A model generated the notes under the pieces. That model saw only the letters and a list, made by a program, of their open reading frames with translations, did no database searches and was not told the origin of the DNA. Both the position numbers and the translations under genes were made by a program. From a virus, in the IMG/VR virus record IMGVR_UViG_3300005607_000006, positions 1 through 44,671 of that record: a stretch of 44,671 nucleotides of DNA. One strand, written 5' to 3'. This document shows, one piece after another, positions 15,617-23,580 of this stretch (positions are counted from its first letter, which is position 1; each line of letters begins with the position of its first letter).

Positions 15617-17280
15617 TTGGGAATTGAAACTTTTGCAGTCCGCAAGGACAGAGAAAGCTGTGTTGTCGCGGGCTGCGGTAATCTGATGGCATCTCCGGTT
15701 ACTGTAACCGGAGCAACGTTTGAAAGCTTATATCCTCTCATCTCAACGGTGTATCCCCTCTTTTTTGAATCCTTGTGATGTGCCTCTTGTATATGCCATA
15801 CGCCGTTATTCAAGCCACCCATATTTGATATGACAATATTGCAGGGAGACCTGAGCTCAGGGGTTCCCATGCAAAGAAATGTCCCCTCGCTATTCCATTG
15901 ATTAGCCCAATTATGCTTTGCCTGAGCGATGCGTAAGGCTTGCTGGAAGTCAGTGGCTCTTAACCTTATTAGCTGTCTTTGTATTGTTGCCGTAGGGTCG
16001 GATTTTACAGTAGCTTGATTGGATTGGTTCGTTTGCGGGTCATAATATGTTGCTGTAGTCGTCTGAACTGCGCCCCAGGTCTGATACCGGAAGAATCTCC
16101 TCTCAAGTACTTCATCTATTGCCCAGGTCTTAAATAATGGATTTATGTCTGCGACATTTTTTTCCCTGAAATACAATGTCGCTGTGGGATCCTGTCCGAG
16201 CTGCTTCACATTGGTAAAAAATCCGTAATGGTCTGCAAGCCGGGCCAGAAAAGCCATGTCGCTTTCAGATGCCTGTTCCTTATAGACCTTGCTCTCAGTT
16301 GTTAAATCCACATCTTTCCCTTCCGTAAGGGGCGGAAAATGCCATTCTGGGTGCCTCTTTGCCACTTCCCTCACGATCCCAAAGAGGGTTGGATTAGAAT
16401 AACTTATTTGCCTCTCCGTTCTGGTTGCATCTTCTACAATATCAGCAGAAAGACCGCTGATTCTCACCGTCGCTGGGGGATCGCTGTCCTCTATCTCGTC
16501 AATTGTATAGAGACCAAAATCCTGTCCTTCGTGATCGGAATAAAAAAGGACTATCAAGACCTGATCGCCCGGTCTTAGCAGATCAATATCTCCAAATACT
16601 GGATTATTTGGGTCGCCCTTGCCAGTGAAAGTGAAACGGTGGCCGGTGTTATCAAGGGTAATAGAGAAATCATCGCACTGTCCTGTTTCATAGAAATTTA
16701 CCTCTATTTCCTCAATGTATTCTTCAATAAACTTGAGAACCTTATCGCGCACAAGCAGTACGCGCCATTCAGCCATGCGCAACCTGGCAATGCTGTCCTT
16801 GAGTAGCTGAGCTGTAGCGCCTCCCCCGCCTCCGGTTGTCGTTCCTCCCGTCCCTGCGCCGCCAGTGGAATACTGACCAGCGCAATTAAGCACGCTATTA
16901 ACATAGGAAGCATTCGCATACGAGCCATCTGGATTCTTCAGCGCATGTCCGCCATTATACGCACTTATCGCGTCTGGCCAGTTTCCATAGCGCTTGTATT
17001 GATACGCAAGATATGCAGTACCCGCGTCAATGTTGTTTGCTGGCTGCATAAGCGGGTCTGTGGGCTTTGGAGGGTTCGATGGCGCAGGACCTTTGTAGCC
17101 CATATCCTTTGCCGTTCCGTACTGGACGCCCATAAGTCCGTAAGAAGGGTCATTGGGGTTATAGGCGTTGGGATTCCCTCCGCTTTCTTGATGGATCACG
17201 GCATTAATAATATCGGGCGGCACTCCATATTTAGCCGATGCAGCCTGAACTTCAGAATCATAGTACGACGCGCAAGCCAT
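15613..17280 (-). CDS. D: tail hub gpD fused to lytic transglycosylase domain
   Basis: A 555-residue fusion. Residues about 1-135 are a transglycosylase SLT domain: catalytic Glu32 in HQESGG, the GLMGVQ motif at 48-53, and AISAYNGG near residue 105. A Gly/Thr linker (about 138-155) leads to a P2 gpD-like tail hub (about 160-555), with the usual ESDMAFLARLADHYGFF and a long beta-rich C-terminus. The hub connects the tail tube to the spike, and the SLT domain probably cuts peptidoglycan during DNA entry. The transcription start is probably its own: a motif variant lies 35 nt before the ATG. The fusion is evidence for a peptidoglycan-bearing host. Confidence 0.9.
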   Translation of the reverse strand: MACASYYDSEVQAASAKYGVPPDIINAVIHQESGGNPNAYNPNDPSYGLMGVQYGTAKDMGYKGPAPSNPPKPTDPLMQPANNIDAGTAYLAYQYKRYGNWPDAISAYNGGHALKNPDGSYANASYVNSVLNCAGQYSTGGAGTGGTTTGGGGGATAQLLKDSIARLRMAEWRVLLVRDKVLKFIEEYIEEIEVNFYETGQCDDFSITLDNTGHRFTFTGKGDPNNPVFGDIDLLRPGDQVLIVLFYSDHEGQDFGLYTIDEIEDSDPPATVRISGLSADIVEDATRTERQISYSNPTLFGIVREVAKRHPEWHFPPLTEGKDVDLTTESKVYKEQASESDMAFLARLADHYGFFTNVKQLGQDPTATLYFREKNVADINPLFKTWAIDEVLERRFFRYQTWGAVQTTTATYYDPQTNQSNQATVKSDPTATIQRQLIRLRATDFQQALRIAQAKHNWANQWNSEGTFLCMGTPELRSPCNIVISNMGGLNNGVWHIQEAHHKDSKKRGYTVEMRGYKLSNVAPVTVTGDAIRLPQPATTQLSLSLRTAKVSIPK

Positions 17281-17314
17281 TTCCGAACAGATTACAAAGA
17301 TGTTCTAGACACTC

Positions 17315-17330
17315 TGCAAATATTTACAAA
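17315..17330 (-). promoter_or_regulatory. late-promoter-like motif upstream of gpD (variant)
   Basis: On the minus strand the sequence is TTTGTAAATATTTGCA, one base away from the other four copies. Exactly 35 nt separate the final C of TTTGC from the ATG at 17280. It lies immediately next to the + strand cargo gene, so it marks the downstream edge of the inserted cargo. Confidence 0.6.
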
Positions 17331-17373
17331 TGTTGTATCAGGAACTATATTTAAGACAGGGAGGAGAGGACAG

Positions 17374-17952
17374 ATGAAAGCTTCAATCTACAAGCGTTTG
17401 TATGAAGTTTGTTGCGTTGCAGTATTTTTTATTTGTATATCAACACAAGCAGTAGATGGAAAGGAGGAATGCCGCACCACTTCATCTTTTCCACCTCATC
17501 TGGTATGCACTCATACCGAAGAGCCTATCCCCACTCCTTATGCGCCAACCAATGCGGAGGAGACGCAGGTTCAAGCACAAACCCAAGCTCAAATTCACAT
17601 CCTAATAGAAAATGTGAGAGATAGATATGGACCTGGAAAAGATACTACAATCCACTCCGCAATAATTCCCCGTCCTACCGGCTATCAGGTCTATTTATGG
17701 ATTTATCCAAACCCCAGATATAGCAGAAATACAGCCGAGGCAATTATAAGGAATTTTAGCGCCGAACTCTATTACGCCCTATATACTAGCAAACATGATA
17801 TAGAACTGGTGCATATCCAAACCCAGTTCCCATCCGAGGAATCAAAAGCCACGGAGATAACTCGCTCCCAGGCAGATACGATTCCCTGGAACATGAGCAA
17901 AAAACTAGTGATAGAATCCCTCATTCATTGGATGGAGATCAGACAAGGCTAA
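17374..17952 (+). CDS. secreted protein, only + strand gene in the structural region
   Basis: A 192-residue protein with a strong GGGAGGAGAGGA ribosome site before the ATG at 17374; a longer in-frame reading would overlap gpD antisense. An N-terminal signal peptide (MKASIYKRLYEVCCVAVFFI, cleavage near residue 28) is followed by a Cys pair (EECRTT...LVCTH), a Gln/Ala-rich linker and a mixed alpha/beta domain (about 75-192, with YQVYLWIYPNPRYSRN). The orientation is opposite to all neighbours, so it is probably a moron with its own promoter; ACTATATTTAA upstream could supply a -10. The function is unknown. Its 3' end abuts the 79-bp duplicate of the capsid gene start. Confidence 0.7.
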   Translation: MKASIYKRLYEVCCVAVFFICISTQAVDGKEECRTTSSFPPHLVCTHTEEPIPTPYAPTNAEETQVQAQTQAQIHILIENVRDRYGPGKDTTIHSAIIPRPTGYQVYLWIYPNPRYSRNTAEAIIRNFSAELYYALYTSKHDIELVHIQTQFPSEESKATEITRSQADTIPWNMSKKLVIESLIHWMEIRQG

Positions 17953-17966
17953 ACCACATAAGATTT

Positions 17967-18045
17967 AGTTGAAAAACCGGCTTAGATCAATTTGCCATGC
18001 CATTTCTATTTACCCCCGTATTTTATTGTTGAATCTACAATCCTT
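17967..18045. repeat. 79-bp perfect repeat, cargo copy
   Basis: Identical to 31680-31758. This copy holds the first 12 codons of the capsid gene plus its ribosome site, and the last 13 codons including the stop of the DUF5131 gene. It is a displaced fragment of the capsid gene start region, carried with the cargo. Identity without any mismatch suggests a recent event or an assembly join. Confidence 0.9.
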
Positions 18046-18779
18046 AATAAAGCCAGTTGAGAATTACCATTACCTAGAGGTATTTCGTCATAGGTCTGAC
18101 CATTTAATTTACGTCCGGTAAGGTCTTTTCGCACGCCACCCCATTGCTTGAAAAAGAACGGCACGTCAGCTTTACGGCATTGTTGGAGGATTGATTCTAC
18201 CCATTCTTTTCTCATAGGTCTTGCCCTTGGACCGGATTCTCCACCTACAATTACCCATTGAATATCTTTAAGGGGTAATCCATTGAGTGGGCCTATCAAT
18301 GGTTCACAGGAGAGAAATCGAATGTATGCTGGCACCTGCTGCAAGTCATACACGCGATGGAGCACTCTCATATCTTCTATACTAACCCCCATCCAAACAT
18401 TAGAAGGCCAAGGTAATTTATTCGAGACCTCACATAATCGCTTACTCCGCTTCGTGAGTATTTGAAAGATGTGTTGTGGACAACGCTCCATCGTGTCAAA
18501 TACTCGCTTAATAAACTCTAAAGGTATTTGCTCATGAAACATATCACTCATGGAATTGACAAAAATCAGGCGAGGTTGTTGCCATCGAAGTGGCAATTCA
18601 ACAATATCTTCATGTAGAGTTACAGCAAAGCCATTTTTGTATCGCTTGACTCCCATTTCCTTAAGACGCTTTGCTAATCTTTCTGCGTAGCAGTATTTAC
18701 AGCCCTGACTAACCTTGCTGCACCCAGTCACCGGATTCCAGGTTACTTGCGTCCATTCAATTTTACTATTGGTCGCCAT
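18006..18779 (-). CDS. DUF5131 (phage Gp37/Gp68) three-Cys protein
   Basis: A 257-residue protein of the DUF5131/Gp37-Gp68 family. It has the characteristic WNPVTGC-x6-C-x2-CYAE motif with Cys20, Cys27 and Cys30, and the conserved PRLIFVNSMSDMFHE, LTKRSKRL, WMGVSIE and VIVGGESGPRARPM segments. The Cys triplet is proposed to hold an Fe-S cluster in a radical-SAM-like TIM barrel; the substrate is unknown. It overlaps the TcmP-like gene by 14 nt, its usual genomic partner, and has an AAAGGAGGG site. The natural end is probably near residue 245. The last 12 residues (RIVDSTIKYGGK) come from the 79-bp capsid-leader duplicate, so the 3' end has been replaced. Confidence 0.88.
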   Translation of the reverse strand: MATNSKIEWTQVTWNPVTGCSKVSQGCKYCYAERLAKRLKEMGVKRYKNGFAVTLHEDIVELPLRWQQPRLIFVNSMSDMFHEQIPLEFIKRVFDTMERCPQHIFQILTKRSKRLCEVSNKLPWPSNVWMGVSIEDMRVLHRVYDLQQVPAYIRFLSCEPLIGPLNGLPLKDIQWVIVGGESGPRARPMRKEWVESILQQCRKADVPFFFKQWGGVRKDLTGRKLNGQTYDEIPLGNGNSQLALLRIVDSTIKYGGK

Positions 18780-19362
18780 ACCCTGTCCCTCCTTTCTTTG
18801 AGAAAGTGATTATATCACCATCCTTAATACCGGTTTTCTTGGATTCAACACGGTTAATTACTACTTCACCAGCGGCCTCCATTTGCTTAATTGCTTCACG
18901 ATAATGCTTTTCAATAAAAGGCAATCGGTAAGTTTCTTCTTGTAGCTGCAAAAATGTAATTTCCCTACCGCTTCCAACGTACGCTTTTTGCAGATATTTT
19001 ATCAACTCTTGTACTTGAGGTGTTCCGCTAAATAATACTCCCTGATGAGAAGCAGAATAATCAAATGTTCCTTCTTCGTCTCCCAGATTCCACATTATCT
19101 GCTTCATTAAGAGAACAGCCTTTAGATGGTTTGAGAAGTGGATTAAGTAATACTTAGTACGGTCACTACTGACTCTATCTTCGGGACTGAATCTGACTCT
19201 GAATTCCTTAGAATATTGAGCACCAATCTGTGATAACAGATATTCTAGAAACTGTTTTTCTCGATTTTTGCCATGCATTTTCATGAACGGCTGCATCTGC
19301 CATTCTGAATGTCCAAACATTCTATTAATGGCTTCCTTTTCCTTGGGATTGCTCAAATGCAT
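18766..19362 (-). pseudogene. TcmP-like protein, N-terminal half missing
   Basis: A 198-residue reading that matches the C-terminal half of the three-Cys-motif partner protein TcmP: SNPKEKEAINRMFGHSEW, a middle YSKEFRVRF segment and YYLIHFSNHLKAVLLMKQIMW. TcmP proteins are normally about 350-400 residues, and their N-terminal part is absent. Upstream is only 48 nt before gpX. TcmP travels with DUF5131-type proteins and is thought to act with them, but its activity is not established. This copy may be non-functional, or a minimal version reading from the ATG at 19362, which has no clear ribosome site. Confidence 0.75.
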
Positions 19363-19410
19363 ATTAAGGGAGTTAATTTATGCTAAGTTATTATGTCAAC
19401 ATAGGAGTAG

Positions 19411-19581
19411 TCACCGTTTCTTCGGGTCCGGTATCTGCAATTGTATCCCGGCGGGCAATCTCACAACCAGAGGGGCCTTTGCATTCAGAGCAAGAATGGA
19501 TGGATATAGTGCAGGATTACCCAGCAGATTCCAAGCTATCAGATCGTAGCGATCTCCTTCGCTCGTCGTATAGATTCTCAT
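19411..19581 (-). CDS. X: tail protein gpX (LysM-like)
   Basis: A 56-residue protein matching the P2 gpX family: YTTSEGDRYDLIAWNLLGN near the start, then a central VLAAN-type ILALNAKAP and a final RLPAGIQLQIPDP. P2 gpX is about 67 residues and links gpU and gpD at the tail tip. It is short and easily missed. In P2-like phages gpX lies directly beside gpU and gpD; here it is separated from gpU by two cargo genes and from gpD by three. There is no clear ribosome site upstream, only a 15-bp hairpin. Confidence 0.85.
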   Translation of the reverse strand: MRIYTTSEGDRYDLIAWNLLGNPALYPSILALNAKAPLVVRLPAGIQLQIPDPKKR

Positions 19582-19595
19582 TTAAATTCTAAATT

Positions 19596-19635
19596 GTAGA
19601 AGATTGAAGATTGTAATTCTTCTTCAATCTTCTAC
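19596..19635. repeat. perfect 15-bp inverted repeat
   Basis: The arms GTAGAAGATTGAAGA (19596-19610) and its exact complement (19621-19635) are separated by 10 nt. The hairpin lies in the leader of gpX, 14 nt before its ATG. It has no T-tract on either side. It might act as an RNA-processing or attenuation structure, or be a remnant of a mobile element. Confidence 0.85.
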
Positions 19636-19666
19636 TCCTGAACCTTTCCTAATTCGGCAACGTTTT

Positions 19667-19688
19667 GGCAATATTGCCGCAATATTGC
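19667..19688. repeat. two adjacent short palindromes
   Basis: GGCAATATTGCC at 19667-19678 is followed directly by GCAATATTGC at 19679-19688. Both are perfect palindromes. They lie just after the stop of the Ig-like gene and may be a protein-binding site or an insertion scar. Confidence 0.8.
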
Positions 19689-19696
19689 TTCGATCC

Positions 19697-20128
19697 TCAC
19701 TTCGGCTGTACCTGTCCGGGCACAATAGCCACGCTACCAAATCCAGAATTTACGATGGTTATATCATCGGTACCCGTAAATGGCTGCCCTTTGACGATGC
19801 ATGTCATCTGAATCTGCCCTGAGTTCTTCGTGGCATCGCTCGGGTCTCCTACCGCTACAACATCGCACGACATCCCATCTACAGATGGTACGGCCTGAAA
19901 AGCATCAGGATTAGAGCTTACCCACGAGGGCGGTGAGTCAAAATCAGATGGGTTAGTAGGCATAACGAACCCAGCCTGATCCTTCTCAGCTATGGTGTAG
20001 GTGATCTTTGAATTGTCTGGTAAGTTGGTCATCAGGAAAAACCTCCTATGTTGTTTATTTGCATATTGCGAAGTTAGAACTCCTATGGCAAAACCTAAAA
20101 GCAAAAACACAAGAAAAATCAGCATCAT
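19697..20128 (-). CDS. membrane-anchored Ig-like protein
   Basis: A 143-residue protein read from the ATG at 20128, which overlaps the stop of the C1 peptidase gene (ATGA). Residues 2-22 form a membrane helix (MLIFLVFLLLGFAIGVLTSQ). The rest resembles a bacterial Ig-like (BIG2-type) domain, with PSWVSSNPDAFQAVPSVDG and a later IVKGQPFTGTDDITI. Such domains often mediate weak surface binding. Coupling to the peptidase suggests the two act together, for example as a membrane-held pair. The function is not known. Confidence 0.7.
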   Translation of the reverse strand: MMLIFLVFLLLGFAIGVLTSQYANKQHRRFFLMTNLPDNSKITYTIAEKDQAGFVMPTNPSDFDSPPSWVSSNPDAFQAVPSVDGMSCDVVAVGDPSDATKNSGQIQMTCIVKGQPFTGTDDITIVNSGFGSVAIVPGQVQPK

Positions 20129-20934
20129 GTATCTGCGCTTATTACCCAAAAATCGCTGCTTAAATTTATATCGAGAATATAACGGTCGGGGAAAATACAC
20201 GAACCCTTATCGCCCCATTCTTCCCCCCATGAATTATCCACTATATACCATTGTTTATATTTCCTCGTAACCGATGTGATTGTTGGCTCATAACCTACAA
20301 TTGTCATACAATGCCCGCCAACAGGCGTATTACAGGTCAAATCCGGCATTGGCACTTCACCAGAAGTCCCTACCTCTTCAAAAGCAGCATAGACAGCGCA
20401 TCCAAACACTATAAAGAGCTTCTGTGTAAGAGCCGACATAAGCTCTTGTGGATTTGCATTGTTGATTGAATAATACTTTGTGGCTACATGCAGTTTGGCA
20501 GCCTCGTAGCAATTATCGGATGGCTTTAGAGTAAGAGCTGAATCCACATACGGCCATAGAGACTCATCGCATACTCCCACCGTTGTCAGAGCCTTGAGTG
20601 CATCCCTTACCTCTGCACCGCTATCAAAATCGGTTGTACCCTCAATGTAGCGCGTATTATAGTATTGAAACAGCCGTGATGGCATAAACTCAGGATGCCC
20701 TTCAACCCCCAGTGTGAATATATATGCTCGGAGCGAACCATGCGCCGTGCAGCTTCCAAGATCACCCTGATCCCATATCATTGGACGGGACGGATCGCCC
20801 CGCCAGTCAACCTTTTGAGGTAAATTCTGAACGATATGAGGCTTGGGGGTAAAACGCAGATCGCGCGGGTCTGGAAGAGACCGCCGCCAGCCATACTTTC
20901 GAATTTTCACAACCCGTAATTTTTCTAACGACAT
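20125..20934 (-). CDS. papain-like (C1) cysteine peptidase
   Basis: A 269-residue protein of the C1A peptidase family. The catalytic set is complete: oxyanion Gln56 in WDQGDLGSC, nucleophile Cys62, His208 in GGHCMTIVGYE and Asn234 in VDNSWGEEWGDKG. There is no signal peptide, and the short N-terminal extension (about 40 residues) has the usual LPDPRDLRF pro-like start. It has an AAGGAGA ribosome site. It lies in the tail operon between gpU and gpX, an unusual place. Possible roles are cutting a virion or host protein, or host interaction; none is proven. Confidence 0.85.
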   Translation of the reverse strand: MSLEKLRVVKIRKYGWRRSLPDPRDLRFTPKPHIVQNLPQKVDWRGDPSRPMIWDQGDLGSCTAHGSLRAYIFTLGVEGHPEFMPSRLFQYYNTRYIEGTTDFDSGAEVRDALKALTTVGVCDESLWPYVDSALTLKPSDNCYEAAKLHVATKYYSINNANPQELMSALTQKLFIVFGCAVYAAFEEVGTSGEVPMPDLTCNTPVGGHCMTIVGYEPTITSVTRKYKQWYIVDNSWGEEWGDKGSCIFPDRYILDINLSSDFWVISADT

Positions 20935-20948
20935 AACTTAATTCTCCT

Positions 20949-21335
20949 TTACAGGAATTCTCGAACCTTCAACGCAATAGTCACCTCTAAAATCTGTCCA
21001 TTCGGAAACAACTTTTTATACTTCTCCGTGATCCCGACAACAACCACACGCGCAAGAACCTCTCCGCTCCCAAGAAAGAGCGGAAGTGGCACAAGGCTAT
21101 TGGGAGAAGAAGGCGCAAGGGCATAAAGCTTCGCTATCTCGTCCTCAGGAAAACAAAAGGAAGCATGATAGTCTATCTCCAGTTCATACTCTTTTGGCTC
21201 ATAGCCTTTGTATTGCTGCTTTGTATAGAGATTGAGTATCGGATGTTCAGCATAATCAAACTGCTTGCCTCCCTCAAGGCGATTAGGGCCGATAAGGCGG
21301 TCAAACACGTAACTCCCAATTGATCCCCAGCTCAA
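20949..21335 (-). CDS. U: tail protein gpU
   Basis: A 128-residue protein matching the P2 gpU family (Phage_P2_GpU): an N-terminal IGSYVFDRLIGPNR and a later GYEPKEYELEIDYHASFC, followed by LRALAPSS-like and VVGITEKYKKLFPNGQ segments. gpU acts at the tail tip, close to the tape measure. It overlaps the tape measure stop by 4 nt (ATGA), so the two are translationally coupled. The usual next genes, gpX and gpD, are displaced by cargo. Confidence 0.85.
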   Translation of the reverse strand: MSWGSIGSYVFDRLIGPNRLEGGKQFDYAEHPILNLYTKQQYKGYEPKEYELEIDYHASFCFPEDEIAKLYALAPSSPNSLVPLPLFLGSGEVLARVVVVGITEKYKKLFPNGQILEVTIALKVREFL

Positions 21336-23572
21336 ATCCTGAATCTCCCCCTCAAGGCAGATTGTATTTTCATTGAAGCCGATTGTGCAAATACATCTGC
21401 AAGCTCTCTAGCATCCCTCACATCTGCCCCCTCGATTATGATGTCCCCCGCAAATGTGACATTAATTGTTCCACTTCTCCCCACCCCAGGTACAGCCATC
21501 TCTGGACCAGCAAACGCTCCTTCCATGCCCAGACTAAGCCCTCCCATTGATATTGTATTCCGCGCGTCTTGCATTATAGATGCAAGACGTGATACAAGAG
21601 GGTCGGGCTTTACAGTTTTTGCTATCTCATCAATAAGAGCAATTCTATTTATATCCGAAAACGGGCCGACTGTAGGTATAGAGAAACCAAAAAATTTTCT
21701 AGCCTCGTGAAGGGCAGTTTTGAATTTCAAAGGTATACCCGAAATCTTTGACTCCATTCCATGAATTGCCGATTCAACCAGGTTCGCTCCCCAGTTATAG
21801 ATTTCAGAGATCATGGGCTTGAGCGAGCTGATTATTCTTGAACCCAAACTGGTAATATCCTTTTCCGCACCTGAGAGAGTGCCTCTCCAATCAAATCCCG
21901 CTATGTCACGAGCCAGATTCGTTATCCATGACCAGGTTTTAGAACGCATCTCAACCTGCTTGCGCTCAGATTCGGGCGTGGCTCCAAAGAACCAGTCGGA
22001 GAAGGAAAATACCTTTTGCATAGCGCTTAGCTTCTTTCCGTCTTTCTCCACATCCTTCAGCCAGCTGCTCCAGTATTTGTGCAACTCGTATACCGCAATG
22101 CCAGCAGCCACAGCGCCCAAAACTACCCAGGTTAAGGGGTTGGAAAGAAGCGCTGTGGTAAATGCCCAGGCTCCGGTTGTAGCAGCCCCCTGGGCAACTG
22201 TAAACATGTTGAGCGCCGCCGATGCTCCCTGCATTGCAGCCGCAAATCGGGTAAGGGTTAGCACACCTGTACCTACAAATCCGATTGCCGTAAGCACCCC
22301 TCCCACTCCAACCGCAAGAGTAGCAAGCCCGCCAAGAGGCAAAAGCACAGCTTTTGCCAAAGCCGGATGGGCATCTATAAATCGCTGCATTCGTATAAAG
22401 CCTCTATCCAGCAGATCAAGAAATTTTGTGTAGGTGGGAAGAACCTTATCTCCAATACTGCTTCGCAGATTCTCCCACGCGACCTTGACCCTGTTTGCCG
22501 CCTCTTCCTCTTCCTTCATTTTTTCTACGTACTGAGCATTGAGCGTGCCGTAAGCATTAGCGAAACTCTGCGCCGATGCCACAATCGCTTTGCGGTTTTG
22601 AAGTAGTCTATATATGTTGTCTGCTTCTTTCTTTCCAAAGACCTCTAAAAGTGCTGCATAACCCATTTGAGAATCGGCTATGGCATCTAATGCTTTTGCG
22701 TAATCAACGTGAAATTCCTGCACCTTTTGCCCGTTTCGTACAACCTCAACCATCTTAAACGCGCTTGCGAATGCGTCCCCGCCCAGCATTGCTATCTGCT
22801 GCCTAAGCGCTGCTGTCTTTACCCCCGGAGTGAGCATCGCGCTTCCTATATCGCTTATATATCGGATGAACTTATCCGTCGCTCCTGCCGCCTCATCCGC
22901 GTTATTCGCATATAGAGGAAGGAATTCTTTTGTAATAGCAAGAAGCCCGCTCCAGGCTATATGGGTAGCCTCGCCTAAATGCGTGAGCATACCGATAGAG
23001 GCAGATGTGAGGGGCAGTTGTGATTTTGCAAGTATGTCGTACATCATGTTTATATTTTCTATCCCAAGTCCATAGTTCTTGAGGAGCTGCATCCCAATTG
23101 TAAGCGACTCTCCAAAGCTTATGTGGCGGAGGATAGCGAATTTCGCAGCCGCCTCATTTGCTATCATTGCCTCCGAGTTGTTATGCACAATGTCGGTAAA
23201 TGCTTCGAAAATTGTTTGGGATAGCTCAATATCCACTGCGCTTCTGCCATACTGCGCAGAGAGCCTCTTTGTGTCCTCCGCCAGCACCGCAAGATTAAAT
23301 TTATTGGGGTCTAAGGCAAGTGCAACCTCGCTCATTGCGGACTCGAAGGATGCAGCTTGATGGATTGGTTCGCGAAACGAGTCGAAAATCCTGGATCCAA
23401 CTGCACCCATCGCGCTTCCCCCCCCCACAAAAGTCGTGAATGTTTGCTGAAGCCTCGCTGTCCTCTTTTCCAGCTCGTTCATCCTATCAAGCGCAGCAGA
23501 GGTAGGCCCTGTAAATTTATCCAGGAAGGTGAGCGCCAAGCCTACATCGAAAATTCGTGAAAAATCAGCCAT
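21332..23572 (-). CDS. T: tail tape measure protein
   Basis: A 746-residue tape measure protein. The N-terminus (DKFTGPTSAALDRMNELEKRT) resembles Mu/P2-type tape measure proteins, and long helical sections follow. Hydrophobic, Gly/Ala-rich stretches at about 405-500 (LPLGGLATLAVGVGGVL, TWVVLGAVAAGIAVYEL) may form membrane segments during DNA ejection. Tape length sets tail length, and 746 residues would suggest a tail of about 110 nm by the usual rule of 1.5 Angstrom per residue. It follows the gpE/E' chaperone. Confidence 0.88.
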   Translation of the reverse strand: MADFSRIFDVGLALTFLDKFTGPTSAALDRMNELEKRTARLQQTFTTFVGGGSAMGAVGSRIFDSFREPIHQAASFESAMSEVALALDPNKFNLAVLAEDTKRLSAQYGRSAVDIELSQTIFEAFTDIVHNNSEAMIANEAAAKFAILRHISFGESLTIGMQLLKNYGLGIENINMMYDILAKSQLPLTSASIGMLTHLGEATHIAWSGLLAITKEFLPLYANNADEAAGATDKFIRYISDIGSAMLTPGVKTAALRQQIAMLGGDAFASAFKMVEVVRNGQKVQEFHVDYAKALDAIADSQMGYAALLEVFGKKEADNIYRLLQNRKAIVASAQSFANAYGTLNAQYVEKMKEEEEAANRVKVAWENLRSSIGDKVLPTYTKFLDLLDRGFIRMQRFIDAHPALAKAVLLPLGGLATLAVGVGGVLTAIGFVGTGVLTLTRFAAAMQGASAALNMFTVAQGAATTGAWAFTTALLSNPLTWVVLGAVAAGIAVYELHKYWSSWLKDVEKDGKKLSAMQKVFSFSDWFFGATPESERKQVEMRSKTWSWITNLARDIAGFDWRGTLSGAEKDITSLGSRIISSLKPMISEIYNWGANLVESAIHGMESKISGIPLKFKTALHEARKFFGFSIPTVGPFSDINRIALIDEIAKTVKPDPLVSRLASIMQDARNTISMGGLSLGMEGAFAGPEMAVPGVGRSGTINVTFAGDIIIEGADVRDARELADVFAQSASMKIQSALRGRFRI

Positions 23573-23580
23573 CTATGTTG

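Noticed and set aside
16945-17373. A longer + strand start for the secreted protein
   Set aside because: It would be antisense to the gpD gene. The ATG at 17374 has the ribosome site and signal peptide.
19380-19592. A 70-residue + strand reading
   Set aside because: It is antisense to the recognised gpX gene.
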